From: Asanoa siamensis
GTDB lineage: Bacteria > Actinomycetota > Actinomycetes > Mycobacteriales > Micromonosporaceae
NCBI RefSeq assembly: GCF_016862555.1
Contig: NZ_BONE01000020.1
Coordinates: 1 to 64,000, forward strand
Reading direction: 5' to 3'
DNA: 64,000 bases
Part shown: one piece after another, positions 25,121 through 33,403 of the stretch
Numbering within the stretch: position 1 is the stretch's first letter
Layout: the number at the start of each line of letters is the position of its first letter
Translations under genes and position numbers: made by a program
Notes under the pieces: generated by a model
What the model saw: the letters and a program-made list of their open reading frames with translations, nothing else
What the model was told of the DNA's origin: nothing
Databases searched by the model: none

Positions 25121-25942
25121 TCACCGGTTGGGCTGGCCGGCCTCCAGCCGCGCGATCGACGCGCGGGCCGCCGCCACGAAGCTCCAGAACAGCGCGGTGG
25201 TGGTGTGCCTGCGCTGCGCACGGGTGTTGACCTCGAACATCGCGGTGCGCAGCGGGGTGGTGATCTCCAGCTGGGCGCCGGCGCCGAGCAGCGTGCGGTT
25301 GGCGATGTTGGCCGGGTCGTCGCCGTCGAGGTCCTCGTGCGCGATCCCGGCGTCGATGGCGGTGATGCCCGCGGCGTTGAGGTCCTGCAGCAGGAACTGC
25401 TTGAACGTGGCGTTGCGCCCACCGACCAGCACCGCACGTGCCTCGTCGGGGAGGCCCGCCTGGGCCGCGGTGCACCCGTGCAGGCCGAGCGCGTTCAGCG
25501 CGCCGCCGCACAGCGACCGGGCGACCAGGTCGTCGCAGTGCGACGAGCTGATGTGCAGGTCGGCGTTGTTCGAGGCCCGCAGGCCCTCGAACATCCAGTA
25601 GTCGTGGGTCGGACCGGCGGCCGCCAGCGTGGCGGGGTGGTAGCCGGCCACCGCGAGGCACAGCTCGGAGGTGCCGACCTCGATGCCGCCACCGTGCGGC
25701 GCGAGGACCGCGGTGCGCGGATAGCCGTCGCCGGTGCCGAGGTTGTCGTCGAGCCCACCGTGCCGCCGGTGGCGCCGCCCGTAGTCGACCCCCTCGACCA
25801 GCGCGGGGTCGGCGTAGAGAGCGGTGTTGGAGGGATAGAGGTCGGCGGCCGCCGCGGCCGGTGTGGCCACCCCGGCGAGCTGCGCCGCGGGCACCGCCAC
25901 CGCGATCGTGGCGAGCAGGTGCCTTCTGCTGATCAACGTCAT
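25121..25942 (-). CDS. Secreted poly-gamma-glutamate hydrolase family protein
   Basis: 273 aa. The N-terminus ISRRHLLATIAVAVPAAQLA is a Tat-like signal peptide with twin Arg. The mature part carries VLAPHGGGIEVGTSEL (zinc His and Glu), YWMFEGLRASNNADLHISSS and RNATFKQFLLQDLNAAGI, as in phage PghP-type poly-gamma-glutamate hydrolases (PF05908), zinc carboxypeptidase-like enzymes. It probably degrades gamma-polyglutamate or related polymers outside the cell. Confidence 0.8.
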   Translation of the reverse strand: MTLISRRHLLATIAVAVPAAQLAGVATPAAAAADLYPSNTALYADPALVEGVDYGRRHRRHGGLDDNLGTGDGYPRTAVLAPHGGGIEVGTSELCLAVAGYHPATLAAAGPTHDYWMFEGLRASNNADLHISSSHCDDLVARSLCGGALNALGLHGCTAAQAGLPDEARAVLVGGRNATFKQFLLQDLNAAGITAIDAGIAHEDLDGDDPANIANRTLLGAGAQLEITTPLRTAMFEVNTRAQRRHTTTALFWSFVAAARASIARLEAGQPNR

Positions 25943-26055
25943 CGTGTCCGTCCCCGTCGCCCACCCGTCATGGTCCCGCGAAGTATCTCAATATTCGTCG
26001 CGCTGGATGGCCCGATCGACGCATGCGTGGCCGCGCGTTGGGTAGGAGTTGCCCC

Positions 26056-27417
26056 ATGTTCGAATCCGGGCTGCTCGTCGACGACCGTTACCGCCTCGAG
26101 GCGCCGATCGCCAGTGGTGGGATGGGGCAGGTGTGGCGGGCCACCGACACCGTGCTCGGGCGCACCGTGGCGGTCAAGCTGCTGCACCGGTTCGTCGACG
26201 AGACCGCGCGGGCGCGGTTCCGGGACGAGGCGCGGGCGATGGCGGCCCTGGGGCATCCGGGCGTCGCCGGCGTGTACGACTACGGCGAGACCGCGGGCGC
26301 GGACGCGTACATCGTGATGGCCTGTGTCGAGGGCCGGCCGCTGTCGCAGCGGATCGCGGAGGCCGGTCGCCTCGGCGCCGCCGAGACCGCGTCCGTGGTC
26401 GCACAGGCCGCCCGCGCGCTGCAGGCCGTACACGATGCCGGTGTCGTCCATCGCGACGTCAAACCCGGCAACCTGATCGTCGAACCCGGCGGTGCCGTCG
26501 TGCTCATCGACTTCGGTGTCGCGGTGACCGCCGGCGCGCCCGGTCACACCGGGATCCACGAGGTGGTCGGCACGGCGCTCTACATGGCGCCCGAGCAGGT
26601 CACCAAGCAGGACCTGACACCCGCGACCGACGTGTACGCGCTGGGCGCGGTCGCGTACCACTGCCTGGCCGGTCGGCCGCCGTTCGAGTCCGGCAGCGCC
26701 GTCGACGTCGCGCTGTCCCATCTGCGGGACGAGCCGGACCCGCTGCCGGACGACGTGCCGGCGGGGCTGGCGCACGTGGTCGAGACCGCGATGGCCAAGG
26801 ATCCGGCGCGCCGGTATCCGACGGCCGCGGCGCTGGCCGAGGCGGTCGAGAACAACACGACGGTGGAGACGGCGCCCGTGGTAGCGGCGGCGGTGCCGGC
26901 TGAGGTGCCGCCGGTCGAGGCGCCGCCGGTCGAGACGCCGCCGGTCGAGACGCCGCCGGTCGAGGAGCGTCCGGCGCCCGGGCGCAGGGTCCGGCACGCG
27001 GTCGGCGCGCTGGCCCTCGGCGTGGCCACGCTCGTGGCGAGCCTCGCGCTCGCCGACCCGACCGGCGGCACCACGCCGACCACGGACCGGCCCGCACCGC
27101 CGGCGTCCACCGGCGGCACCCGCCCGGCGGCGACCGGGACGGATGCCGGCGGCGCCGAGCCGAGCACCACCGGCGACAGCCCCACGGCCACTCCCGCGCC
27201 GACCGGCGCGCCCGTCGACGTGGGCGGGCCCGACCCGACACCCCCCTCGGCCCCGACCGGCGACCCCACGCCGGCGCCGGACCAGGGCCAGGACCAGGAG
27301 CAGGAGCCGGACGACGAGCCCGACCCCGAACCGAGCGCGACCAGCGAACCGACCACCGAACCGGACGAACCGGAAACGCCCACCGAACCCGTCGAGCCGT
27401 CCGGCGAGCCGCGGTGA
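26056..27417 (+). CDS. Transmembrane Ser/Thr protein kinase, Pro/Thr-rich exterior
   Basis: 453 aa. The Hanks-type kinase occupies residues 10-275: GGMGQVW (P loop), K41 in VAVKLL, HRDVKPGNL (catalytic loop), DFG, APEQ. A cytoplasmic PVE repeat linker leads to one membrane helix (ALALGVATLVASLALA) and an exterior of about 120 Pro/Thr/Asp-rich residues with no PASTA or other sensor domain. ATG 26056 has GTAGGAG. Its substrates are unknown; PknB-type kinases regulate growth and wall synthesis. Confidence 0.9.
   Translation: MFESGLLVDDRYRLEAPIASGGMGQVWRATDTVLGRTVAVKLLHRFVDETARARFRDEARAMAALGHPGVAGVYDYGETAGADAYIVMACVEGRPLSQRIAEAGRLGAAETASVVAQAARALQAVHDAGVVHRDVKPGNLIVEPGGAVVLIDFGVAVTAGAPGHTGIHEVVGTALYMAPEQVTKQDLTPATDVYALGAVAYHCLAGRPPFESGSAVDVALSHLRDEPDPLPDDVPAGLAHVVETAMAKDPARRYPTAAALAEAVENNTTVETAPVVAAAVPAEVPPVEAPPVETPPVETPPVEERPAPGRRVRHAVGALALGVATLVASLALADPTGGTTPTTDRPAPPASTGGTRPAATGTDAGGAEPSTTGDSPTATPAPTGAPVDVGGPDPTPPSAPTGDPTPAPDQGQDQEQEPDDEPDPEPSATSEPTTEPDEPETPTEPVEPSGEPR
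26905..26964 (+). repeat. Four tandem 15-bp repeats in the kinase linker
   Basis: Four near-identical units of (R)CGCCGCCGGTCGAG encode VPPVE-APPVE-TPPVE-TPPVE just before the membrane helix. The copy number is prone to slippage. Confidence 0.7.
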
Positions 27418-27502
27418 CGGGAGGCGCGCGCCCGACGCTTCTCCGTTCGTGGTGGACGACTACGAGCCAGATCCAACCGGCAAATCCCTCACCAGGCCGC
27501 AA

Positions 27503-27868
27503 ATGGAGTACGACGTCAACGAGGCGGGCCAACGGCAACTGATCGTCGTGCAGTCGCCCACCCTGGACGACGTCGTGTCGGCGCTCGACGCGCTCGATCG
27601 CGCGTCCCGTACGACGCTGACGCTCATCGACGGCAGCGGCGCCTACCTCAGCGTCGGCGGTGGTGACGGGCTCTACCACGTCTACCTGGGCGCGTTCGAC
27701 CACGACGACCGGGTGATCCTCCAGTCGGCGGGCACCGGGGAGTTGGAGCACGACGGCCACCGCTACTCCGCCCCCGACGTGGTCGACCGCGACACGGCGC
27801 GGGCGGCACTGTCCGAGTTCCACCGCACGGGCCGGCCCGACCTCGGCCTGGCCTGGCGCGCCGGCTGA
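27503..27868 (+). CDS. Imm1-family immunity protein, orphan
   Basis: 121 aa. MEYDVNEAGQRQLIVVQSPT, LDALDRASRTTLTLIDG, AYLSVGGGDGLYHVYLGAFD and ALSEFHRTGRPDLGLAWR follow the Imm1 pattern, an actinobacterial immunity family with a closing Trp. Imm1 proteins protect against deaminase or other nucleic-acid toxins delivered by neighbours. No toxin gene lies beside it, so it may defend against kin toxins. ATG 27503 is preferred; GTG 27452 is in frame but the intervening codons are low in GC3. Confidence 0.65.
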   Translation: MEYDVNEAGQRQLIVVQSPTLDDVVSALDALDRASRTTLTLIDGSGAYLSVGGGDGLYHVYLGAFDHDDRVILQSAGTGELEHDGHRYSAPDVVDRDTARAALSEFHRTGRPDLGLAWRAG

Positions 27869-27898
27869 CCCGACCGCGTTTCCGAGAATTTCCCGGCA

Positions 27899-27914
27899 CC
27901 GCCGCAACCGGCGG
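27899..27914. terminator. Weak stem-loop after the Imm1 gene
   Basis: CCGCCG-CAAC-CGGCGG, a perfect 6-bp stem 30 bases past the stop at 27868. No T tract, as usual in this GC range. Confidence 0.3.
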
Positions 27915-28024
27915 GTCGGGTCGGGCCTCGAGGCCACGCCGTTGACGTTCGTCGTCCGCGGCACCGCCCGGAATACCGTCGGGTGAGCCCTGTCGTCCCG
28001 CCGCCCCCGCGCGAAGGAGTCGCC

Positions 28025-28444
28025 ATGTTCCGCGAAGAGGATCTCGCCCTGCTCGCCCGGCCGCTCTACGCCTTCCTCACCGTCGCACCGCGCGGCGGCC
28101 GCTGGCCCGCGCCGCGGCCCGTCTGGTTCGAGGTGACCGGGGACGGCGACCTGCAGATGTTCTCGCTGCCGGACGCGCCGAAGCTCGACCGGCTCCGCGA
28201 GCAGCCGCGGGCGTCGGTCGTCGTCGCGGCGCCGCCCGGCGAGCCGGAGCACTGGGTGGCGGTCGAGGGCCCGGTCACGCTGCACGAGGACGGCGGCGCC
28301 GATCTGGCGGTGCGGCTGGCCGGACGGTACTGGGACCTCAGCGCCCCGGACCCCGAGCACGAGCGGCTGATCGAGGAGTATCGCGCCGGCGACCTGGTGC
28401 GCATCGTGCTGCACGCGGAGAAGGTGAACCGCTTCTCCGCGTGA
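28025..28444 (+). CDS. Pyridoxamine 5'-phosphate oxidase-like flavin-binding protein
   Basis: 139 aa split-barrel protein: LYAFLTVAPRGGRWPAPRPV, VWFEVTGDGDLQMFS, RASVVVAAPPGEPEHWVAVE are the strands of the PNPOx-like family, which in actinobacteria bind FMN or F420 and reduce or oxidise small molecules. A predicted activity cannot be named. ATG 28025 has GAAGGAG at ideal spacing. It converges on the methyltransferase gene at 28456. Confidence 0.8.
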   Translation: MFREEDLALLARPLYAFLTVAPRGGRWPAPRPVWFEVTGDGDLQMFSLPDAPKLDRLREQPRASVVVAAPPGEPEHWVAVEGPVTLHEDGGADLAVRLAGRYWDLSAPDPEHERLIEEYRAGDLVRIVLHAEKVNRFSA

Positions 28445-28455
28445 CGCCGTGCGGG

Positions 28456-29268
28456 TCAGGACAGCCGGGCGACGCCACCCAGGCAGGCGCTGCGGCTCGG
28501 GTTGTCGACGAAGTCGGTCGGGTCGTCGGCGTCGGGGTGCCACTGCGGCACCCACACCAGGCCCGGCTCGATCAGGTCGAGGCCATCGAAGTAGCGCAGG
28601 ACCTCCGTACGCGTGCGGGGTTTGAGCTGGGTCGCGGTGTCCCGCTTGTAGAGGTCCTTGGCGTCCTCGAGCTGGGCCGCCCGCTCGGGCATGCCTTCGA
28701 CGGAGCCGTGCGAGAGCACGAGGTAGCTGCCGGACGGGAGACCTGCGAGCAGCGTGCGCACGACATCGGCGGCCAGGTCGTCCTCGGGCACGAAGTGCAG
28801 CACCGCGCAGAGCAGCAGCGCGATCGGCTGGTCGAAGTCGAGCAGCTCGCGGACCTGCCGGTGGTCGAGAATCGATTGTGCATCGCGGGCGTCGGCCCGG
28901 ATCGCGGTCGCGTTGTCGTTGCCGCGCAGCAGGTCCAGGCTCTCGGAGACGGCGACGGGGTCGATGTCGACGTAGACGACCCGGGCGTTCTTGTCGACCG
29001 ACTGGGCCACCTCGTGGACGTTGCCCTCGGTGGGGATGCCGGAGCCGAGGTCGAGGAACTGGGTGACGCCGAGGTTGGCGACGTGCCGCACCGCCCGGCG
29101 CAGAAACGCCCGGTTGTTGCGGGCACCGGCCGGCGCCATCGGGAACATCTCGATCATCTTCTCGCCGGCGGCCCGGTCGGCGGGAAAATTGTAGGTGCCG
29201 CCGAGCAGGTAGTCGTAGATCCGCGCCGCGGTAGCCTGCTTCGACGCACGATCGTCAGCGACGTCCAC
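28456..29268 (-). CDS. SAM-dependent methyltransferase, DUF574 (PF04672) family
   Basis: 270 aa. ARIYDYLLGGTYNFPADRAA is the family hallmark, TQFLDLGSGIPTEGN the SAM loop, VVYVDIDPVAV the acidic residue for SAM ribose, and FFDGLDLIEPGLV-like text (RYFDGLDLIEPGLVWVPQW) the C-terminus. Substrates of this large actinobacterial family are unknown. GTG 29268 follows GGAGG at good distance; the longer frame to 29313 is not used. A second complete copy is at 34430 and a fragment at 56450. Confidence 0.85.
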   Translation of the reverse strand: MDVADDRASKQATAARIYDYLLGGTYNFPADRAAGEKMIEMFPMAPAGARNNRAFLRRAVRHVANLGVTQFLDLGSGIPTEGNVHEVAQSVDKNARVVYVDIDPVAVSESLDLLRGNDNATAIRADARDAQSILDHRQVRELLDFDQPIALLLCAVLHFVPEDDLAADVVRTLLAGLPSGSYLVLSHGSVEGMPERAAQLEDAKDLYKRDTATQLKPRTRTEVLRYFDGLDLIEPGLVWVPQWHPDADDPTDFVDNPSRSACLGGVARLS

Positions 29269-29390
29269 GTGCCACCTCCGGTCTGTCCCGATCCGTCGGC
29301 GTCCACTATGCACTACGGCTGCACAAACCGCTGCCCCGAGCCCGACCCTTCCACTCCACCGACAGTGACGGCCGTTGATACCCTCCGTGT

Positions 29391-29699
29391 ATGCGGCGAC
29401 GATGGCGGGAGATGTCGGACGAGGAGCGCCGGCAGGCGGTCGACGACGCCCGCGTCGAGGTGTGGCAGCTCCAGTGGGAGGCCCACCGGAACTTCCGCTC
29501 GGCCACCGCCAACGCGTGCATGTTCTTCGGTCTGATCGCCGCCTTCAACGTTTTCTCCGGCGGGGCCGACGTCCCCGCGTACCTCCTCATGATCGTGGGT
29601 GGTTTGCTCGGCGCGGCCAGCTACGTCGTCAAGGACTGGCGCGTGGTCGCGATCGCCGTGGCTCTCGTCGCCGGTGGCATCGTCTGGGTGCTGCTGTGA
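29391..29699 (+). CDS. Small membrane protein with two-helix hairpin
   Basis: 102 aa. The N-terminus is charged (REMSDEERRQAVDDARVEVW), then hydrophobic stretches CMFFGLIAAFNVF, YLLMIVGGLLGAASYVV and VVAIAVALVAGGIVWVLL. It resembles 2TM/DUF1707-adjacent small actinobacterial membrane proteins; function unknown. ATG 29391 is preceded by TACCCT at 6 bases without SD, indicating a leaderless message; ATG 29412 has GGGAG too close. Confidence 0.6.
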   Translation: MRRRWREMSDEERRQAVDDARVEVWQLQWEAHRNFRSATANACMFFGLIAAFNVFSGGADVPAYLLMIVGGLLGAASYVVKDWRVVAIAVALVAGGIVWVLL

Positions 29700-29705
29700 C
29701 GGGCC

Positions 29706-30200
29706 TCAGTTGAGCTGCCAGACCGCGAGGTTGAGGGCGCCGGCGAAGGTGACCCAGGCGAGGTAGGGCAGCAGGAGCGCGGCGGCGGGCCGGTGCACGC
29801 GCCGGAAGAGCACGACGGTCGCGACGATGGCGGCCCAGAGCAGCACGATGTCGGCGAACGCCAGGCCGTACCGCCCAGCCCCGAAGAACAGCGGCGTCCA
29901 GATCGCGTTGAGCACGAGCTGGACGGTCCAGGCCCAGAGCGGGAGCGTGAAGCCGACGCGCCGCCACACCAGCCATCCGGCGACCGCGATCGTGGCATAG
30001 AGGACGGTCCACACCGGACCGAACAGCCACGACGGGGGTGCCCAGGCCGGTTGCCGCAGGGCGCCGTACTCCTCCGCCGTGCCGCTGACACCGAGACCAC
30101 CGATCCCCGCGGCGACGGCGGTGGCCACCACGAACCCCGCCAACACCCACCACTGCCGGCCACCGTGCGCGTTCCGCGTCGACACCGAAAACGTCGTCAT
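29706..30200 (-). CDS. TspO/MBR (tryptophan-rich sensory) family protein
   Basis: 164 aa, five transmembrane helices. QPAWAPPSWLFGPVWTVLY is the diagnostic loop and first/second helix, followed by WTVQLVLNAIWTPLFFGAGR and LPYLAWVTFAGALNLAVW. Family members bind porphyrins, cholesterol-like ligands and take part in tetrapyrrole or stress regulation. It converges on the small membrane protein gene, with 6 bases between stops. Confidence 0.9.
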   Translation of the reverse strand: MTTFSVSTRNAHGGRQWWVLAGFVVATAVAAGIGGLGVSGTAEEYGALRQPAWAPPSWLFGPVWTVLYATIAVAGWLVWRRVGFTLPLWAWTVQLVLNAIWTPLFFGAGRYGLAFADIVLLWAAIVATVVLFRRVHRPAAALLLPYLAWVTFAGALNLAVWQLN

Positions 30201-30310
30201 GCCGGGTCAACTGCCCGGTCAGCCCGATTTCATGCCGATCGACGCAACCATCGACACGTCCGCCTCCGACGGGGAGACTGGCGAAACCAGCGGACCCCCC
30301 GGAGGCGTCG

Positions 30311-31282
30311 ATGGACCTGCGCCGGATGCGTACCCTCCTCTGTGCTCTCGTCCTGGCCGTCGTGGGCGGGCTGGTCGTGGGCCCGCCGGCCGCCGCCGGG
30401 CAGCGCTGCGTCCGCACGCCCGCTGAATACCTGGCCGCCTGGCAGGCGCGGGAGGTGCGGTGCGTCGCGCCGACGCTGTTCGGCACCACGCACGGCCGAG
30501 GTGACCCGTTCCTCTACCCCGAGGGTTTCGCGTACGCGTGGGCCGGTGGCAGCGTCAACCTCGAGGCCTATCTGAGGCTGCGGCACCGGTACGGCGACGA
30601 GCCCGCGAAGGTCGGCGTCGGGATCCTCTCGTACGTCGGCTATCCCGGTCTGGACGCCTGGTCCTACCCGACCGATCTCGCCGTCTACACCCTCCCGCGC
30701 GGCGTCCGGGCGACGGTGCCGACGTTCGCCGAGTGGTTCCGCCTCGTCGGGCACCGGATCGGCTTCCCGCGCGCGGCGTTGCGGGACCTCGAACGGGCGT
30801 ACGCGCGGGTCGGGCGCGACGAGGACGTCGTCGACGCCTTCGAGGACGTGACGGGCTGCGACCGCGACGCGCTGCTGCGGGGCGCGTGGCCGTCCGCCGA
30901 GATCGGTTGCGGTGCCGCGTTCCTCGACGCGCTGGCGGCCGCCGGTCCGTCGCCCTACGAAGGCGCCGACTCCCGGCAGTGCTTCGCCAACGTCGCCGAG
31001 GGCTACCAGGGGCCGCGCGACGCGGCCGCCCTGCGGGCCGTGCTGTACCAGTGCCAGGACGCCGGCTTCCTCAACACCGGCGTCGGCCGTGGCTACAACA
31101 CGTACGCGAACCCGTTCGTCTGCGCGCCGGCGGCCGAGCAGTCGGTGCGGCAGCGGCACACCGGGCGCGAGTTCATCCTGCCCAACGCGCGCCTCGACGA
31201 CCTGCCGAGCCACGTCGACATCCCGCTGGACATCGGCGAGCCGGGCCGGCGCGCGTTCCTGCACGAAGGCTGGTGCGGTTGA
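30311..31282 (+). CDS. Secreted protein of unknown function
   Basis: 323 aa beginning with a clear signal peptide (MRTLLCALVLAVVGGLVVG...AAAG). The mature protein has eight or so cysteines, YPEGFAYAWAGGSVNLEAYL, a RYGDEPAKVGVGILSY region and NARLDDLPSHVDIPLDIGEP near the end. No family is recognised. ATG 30311 has GGAGG 5 bases before it. It stands between tspO and a phosphotransferase with no obvious functional link. Confidence 0.7.
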   Translation: MDLRRMRTLLCALVLAVVGGLVVGPPAAAGQRCVRTPAEYLAAWQAREVRCVAPTLFGTTHGRGDPFLYPEGFAYAWAGGSVNLEAYLRLRHRYGDEPAKVGVGILSYVGYPGLDAWSYPTDLAVYTLPRGVRATVPTFAEWFRLVGHRIGFPRAALRDLERAYARVGRDEDVVDAFEDVTGCDRDALLRGAWPSAEIGCGAAFLDALAAAGPSPYEGADSRQCFANVAEGYQGPRDAAALRAVLYQCQDAGFLNTGVGRGYNTYANPFVCAPAAEQSVRQRHTGREFILPNARLDDLPSHVDIPLDIGEPGRRAFLHEGWCG

Positions 31283-31368
31283 CAGCTACCCGCCGCTGAC
31301 GCAGAGTCAGCCGGTGCGGGAAAGATGACCAGCCGCTGTCCGCCTGGGTCGAGGCGCGGCTGAGCGGC

Positions 31369-32163
31369 ATGACGGTCCGGGCCGTGCGCTCCCTGCACGG
31401 CGGCGAGAGCCCATGGTGGATCGACCTCGCCGCGCCCGACGGGTCGCGCCGGGCCGTGGTCCTGCGGGCCCCTAGCAGCCGCATCACGCCCGACCAGATC
31501 GCGACGAACGCCGTGGCCCTGGTCGTCGCCGGAAGCCACGGTCTGCCGGCGCCGCGCCTGCTCGCGGCCGACCTCGAGGGCACGCCGGCCACGCTGGAGA
31601 CGGTCGTGCCGGGGAGCAGCACCTGGCCCGCCGTACCCTCGATCGATCTGCTCCTGTCGGCCGGCGCCGCGATCGCGCGGGTCCACGCCGTCCCGCCGTC
31701 GCCGGGGCTCCCCTTCCGGCCGCGTCCGATCGCGGTCGACGACTTCGCCGGCGACCGCCGGGCGGGCCGCCTGCCGACGACGCCGCTGCTCCGGTCGGCC
31801 GACGCGCGCATCCAGGCGATGCGGGCGCCGGACGGGCCGGTCGTGTTGGTGCACGGCGACGTCTGGCCGGGCAACACGCTGGTGCGCGGCGGCATCGTGC
31901 ACGCCTTGATCGACTGGAAGACGGCCGGCGTCGGCAACCCGGGTGTCGACCTCGGCGAGCTGCGCAAACAGGTCGCGATCGGCTACGGCGACGCGGCGCC
32001 CGGACATGTGCTGGCGGGTTGGGAGCGGGCCGGCGGCCGACCGGCCGAGGACGTCCCATACTGGGACGCCGTGGCCGCGCTCAACACACCCACCGTGTTG
32101 TACAGTCCCACGGCCACGCTCCGCCGGGACGCGTTCCTGCGCCGTGCGATCGCGGAGTGCTGA
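31369..32163 (+). CDS. Aminoglycoside phosphotransferase family protein
   Basis: At least 264 aa of APH/choline-kinase fold: VVLRAPSS (ATP-binding strand), VVLVHGDVWPGNTLV with canonical HGD...N, and ALIDWKTAGVGNPGVDLGEL with the metal Asp. Coding character extends upstream in frame (DDQPLSAWVEARLSG), as expected for the family's N-terminus, but between the TGA at about 31300 and ATG 31369 there is no ATG/GTG/TTG. Either translation starts at CTG or the original start has been lost. The substrate is unknown. Confidence 0.75.
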   Translation: MTVRAVRSLHGGESPWWIDLAAPDGSRRAVVLRAPSSRITPDQIATNAVALVVAGSHGLPAPRLLAADLEGTPATLETVVPGSSTWPAVPSIDLLLSAGAAIARVHAVPPSPGLPFRPRPIAVDDFAGDRRAGRLPTTPLLRSADARIQAMRAPDGPVVLVHGDVWPGNTLVRGGIVHALIDWKTAGVGNPGVDLGELRKQVAIGYGDAAPGHVLAGWERAGGRPAEDVPYWDAVAALNTPTVLYSPTATLRRDAFLRRAIAEC

Positions 32164-32238
32164 GTCGTGGAGCCGACGCAGGCGTGGCGACCGCCGCGGT
32201 GGTGCCTACCGTGGCGGGCACCTACGAGGGAGGACGCC

Positions 32239-32772
32239 ATGCGACCGACCAAGCTCGCCGCGCTCGTCACGGTTGCCGCGCTCGCCGGCTGCTCCAGCGG
32301 TTCGCCGACCGCCGTCCCACCGACCGCCTCGACGCCCGCGGCGAGCCCGGTCGCCGGCTGCGAGTTCCACCGCTTCGAGGACGCGGCCGCGGTCCTCAAC
32401 GCGCCGATGAACCCGACACCGCGCACCGACGACGTCGAGCCGGGGGCGAAGGACACCCGCTTCCTGTCCTGTGTGTACTGGACGGCCGACGACACCCGCT
32501 ACGCGAACATCGGCCACCGGGAGGCGCTGACCCCGGCGGGCGCCGCCGACAACCAGGCGCAGTTCACCAATCAACGCCCGGCGGACGCGGTCGACATCCC
32601 GGGTCTCGGCACGGCGGCCTACTGGGACACCCCGAACGGCCAGATCCTGGTCCTGGTGGGCGAGGACCTGCTGTTGGTCTCGACGGGCGTGAAGAACGCG
32701 CCGAGCACGTCCCGCGGCAAGGACGAGACGGCCAAGCTCGCCACCCTGGTCGTCCAACACCTCGGCAGCTGA
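32239..32772 (+). CDS. Lipoprotein of unknown function
   Basis: 177 aa. KLAALVTVAALAGCSSGSPT is a lipoprotein signal with lipobox LAGC, followed by a Thr/Ala/Pro-rich linker. The mature domain starts CEFHRFEDAAAVL and resembles the DUF3558-like solute-binding folds of actinobacterial lipoproteins (two Cys, CEFH and LSCVYW). ATG 32239 has GAGGGAGGA; the frame open back to 32167 is leader. Confidence 0.75.
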   Translation: MRPTKLAALVTVAALAGCSSGSPTAVPPTASTPAASPVAGCEFHRFEDAAAVLNAPMNPTPRTDDVEPGAKDTRFLSCVYWTADDTRYANIGHREALTPAGAADNQAQFTNQRPADAVDIPGLGTAAYWDTPNGQILVLVGEDLLLVSTGVKNAPSTSRGKDETAKLATLVVQHLGS

Positions 32773-32780
32773 CCCGCCCG

Positions 32781-33332
32781 TCAGCGGAGTACGCGCAGGA
32801 CCATGTCGACCAGGGCCTCGACGTCGTCGTCGGCCATCGGGGCGCCGGTCATGCCCATCCGGTGCAGCAGTGTGCCGACGATGATGTCGATGAACAGCAG
32901 CACCCGTTGTGACGGCAGGTCCAGCGCCTCCTTGAGCGCCAGCCGGTACGGCTCTTGGAAGCGCGTCGCCAGGATCTCGCGCAGCGCCGGGTCGCTGATC
33001 GCGTCGGTGAACACGCCCGCGAAGGCCGCGCCCACGCCCGGCTCGCCGATCTTCGCCGCGCCCCAGCGGATCGCGGAGGCCAGGATCTCCTCCCGGCTGC
33101 TCCCCCGCAGCGGCACCGGCCCGAACGCGTCCAGCAGGCAGGCGGCGATCAACGCGCCCTTCGACGGCCACCGCCGGTAGAGCGTCGTCTTCGCCACCCC
33201 CGCCGCGGCGGCGATCCGGTCCACGGTCGCGTGCGTGTAGCCCAGGTCGTCGATCGTCCGCAGCGTCGCCGCGAACACGGTCGCGTCCAGGCTGGCCCGC
33301 GGCCGCCCCGGGGATCTCGTCGCTTGCGCCAT
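32781..33332 (-). CDS. TetR family transcriptional regulator
   Basis: 183 aa. The HTH lies at residues 20-60: TLRTIDDLGYTHATVDRIAA and GVAKTTLYRRWPSKGALI. The helical C-terminal domain (TetR_C_11-like) ends DDDVEALVDMVLRVL. ATG 33332 is chosen because TAGGGT lies 6 bases upstream, giving a leaderless message; a GTG two codons earlier would fall between. It is divergent from an esterase gene, with a shared palindrome between. Confidence 0.85.
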   Translation of the reverse strand: MAQATRSPGRPRASLDATVFAATLRTIDDLGYTHATVDRIAAAAGVAKTTLYRRWPSKGALIAACLLDAFGPVPLRGSSREEILASAIRWGAAKIGEPGVGAAFAGVFTDAISDPALREILATRFQEPYRLALKEALDLPSQRVLLFIDIIVGTLLHRMGMTGAPMADDDVEALVDMVLRVLR

Positions 33333-33354
33333 GGTCACACCCTATCCAATTGTG

Positions 33355-33382
33355 CTACCTTCGGTATCGATACCTCCAGTAG
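33355..33382. promoter_or_regulatory. 28-bp dyad between tetR and esterase genes
   Basis: CTAC-N4-GGTATCGATACC-N4-GTAG: a perfect 12-bp palindrome flanked symmetrically by CTAC/GTAG. It lies 10 bases upstream of the tetR -10 candidate and 22 bases before the esterase ATG, so it can serve both promoters. It is the probable operator of the TetR at 33332. Confidence 0.65.
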
Positions 33383-33403
33383 CGAAACCTAGAGGAGGAG
33401 CAC

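Noticed and set aside
24618-25964. Minus-strand frame of 448 codons overlapping the flavoprotein start and poly-glutamate hydrolase
   Set aside because: Low-complexity Arg/Gly shadow; both real genes have motifs and starts.
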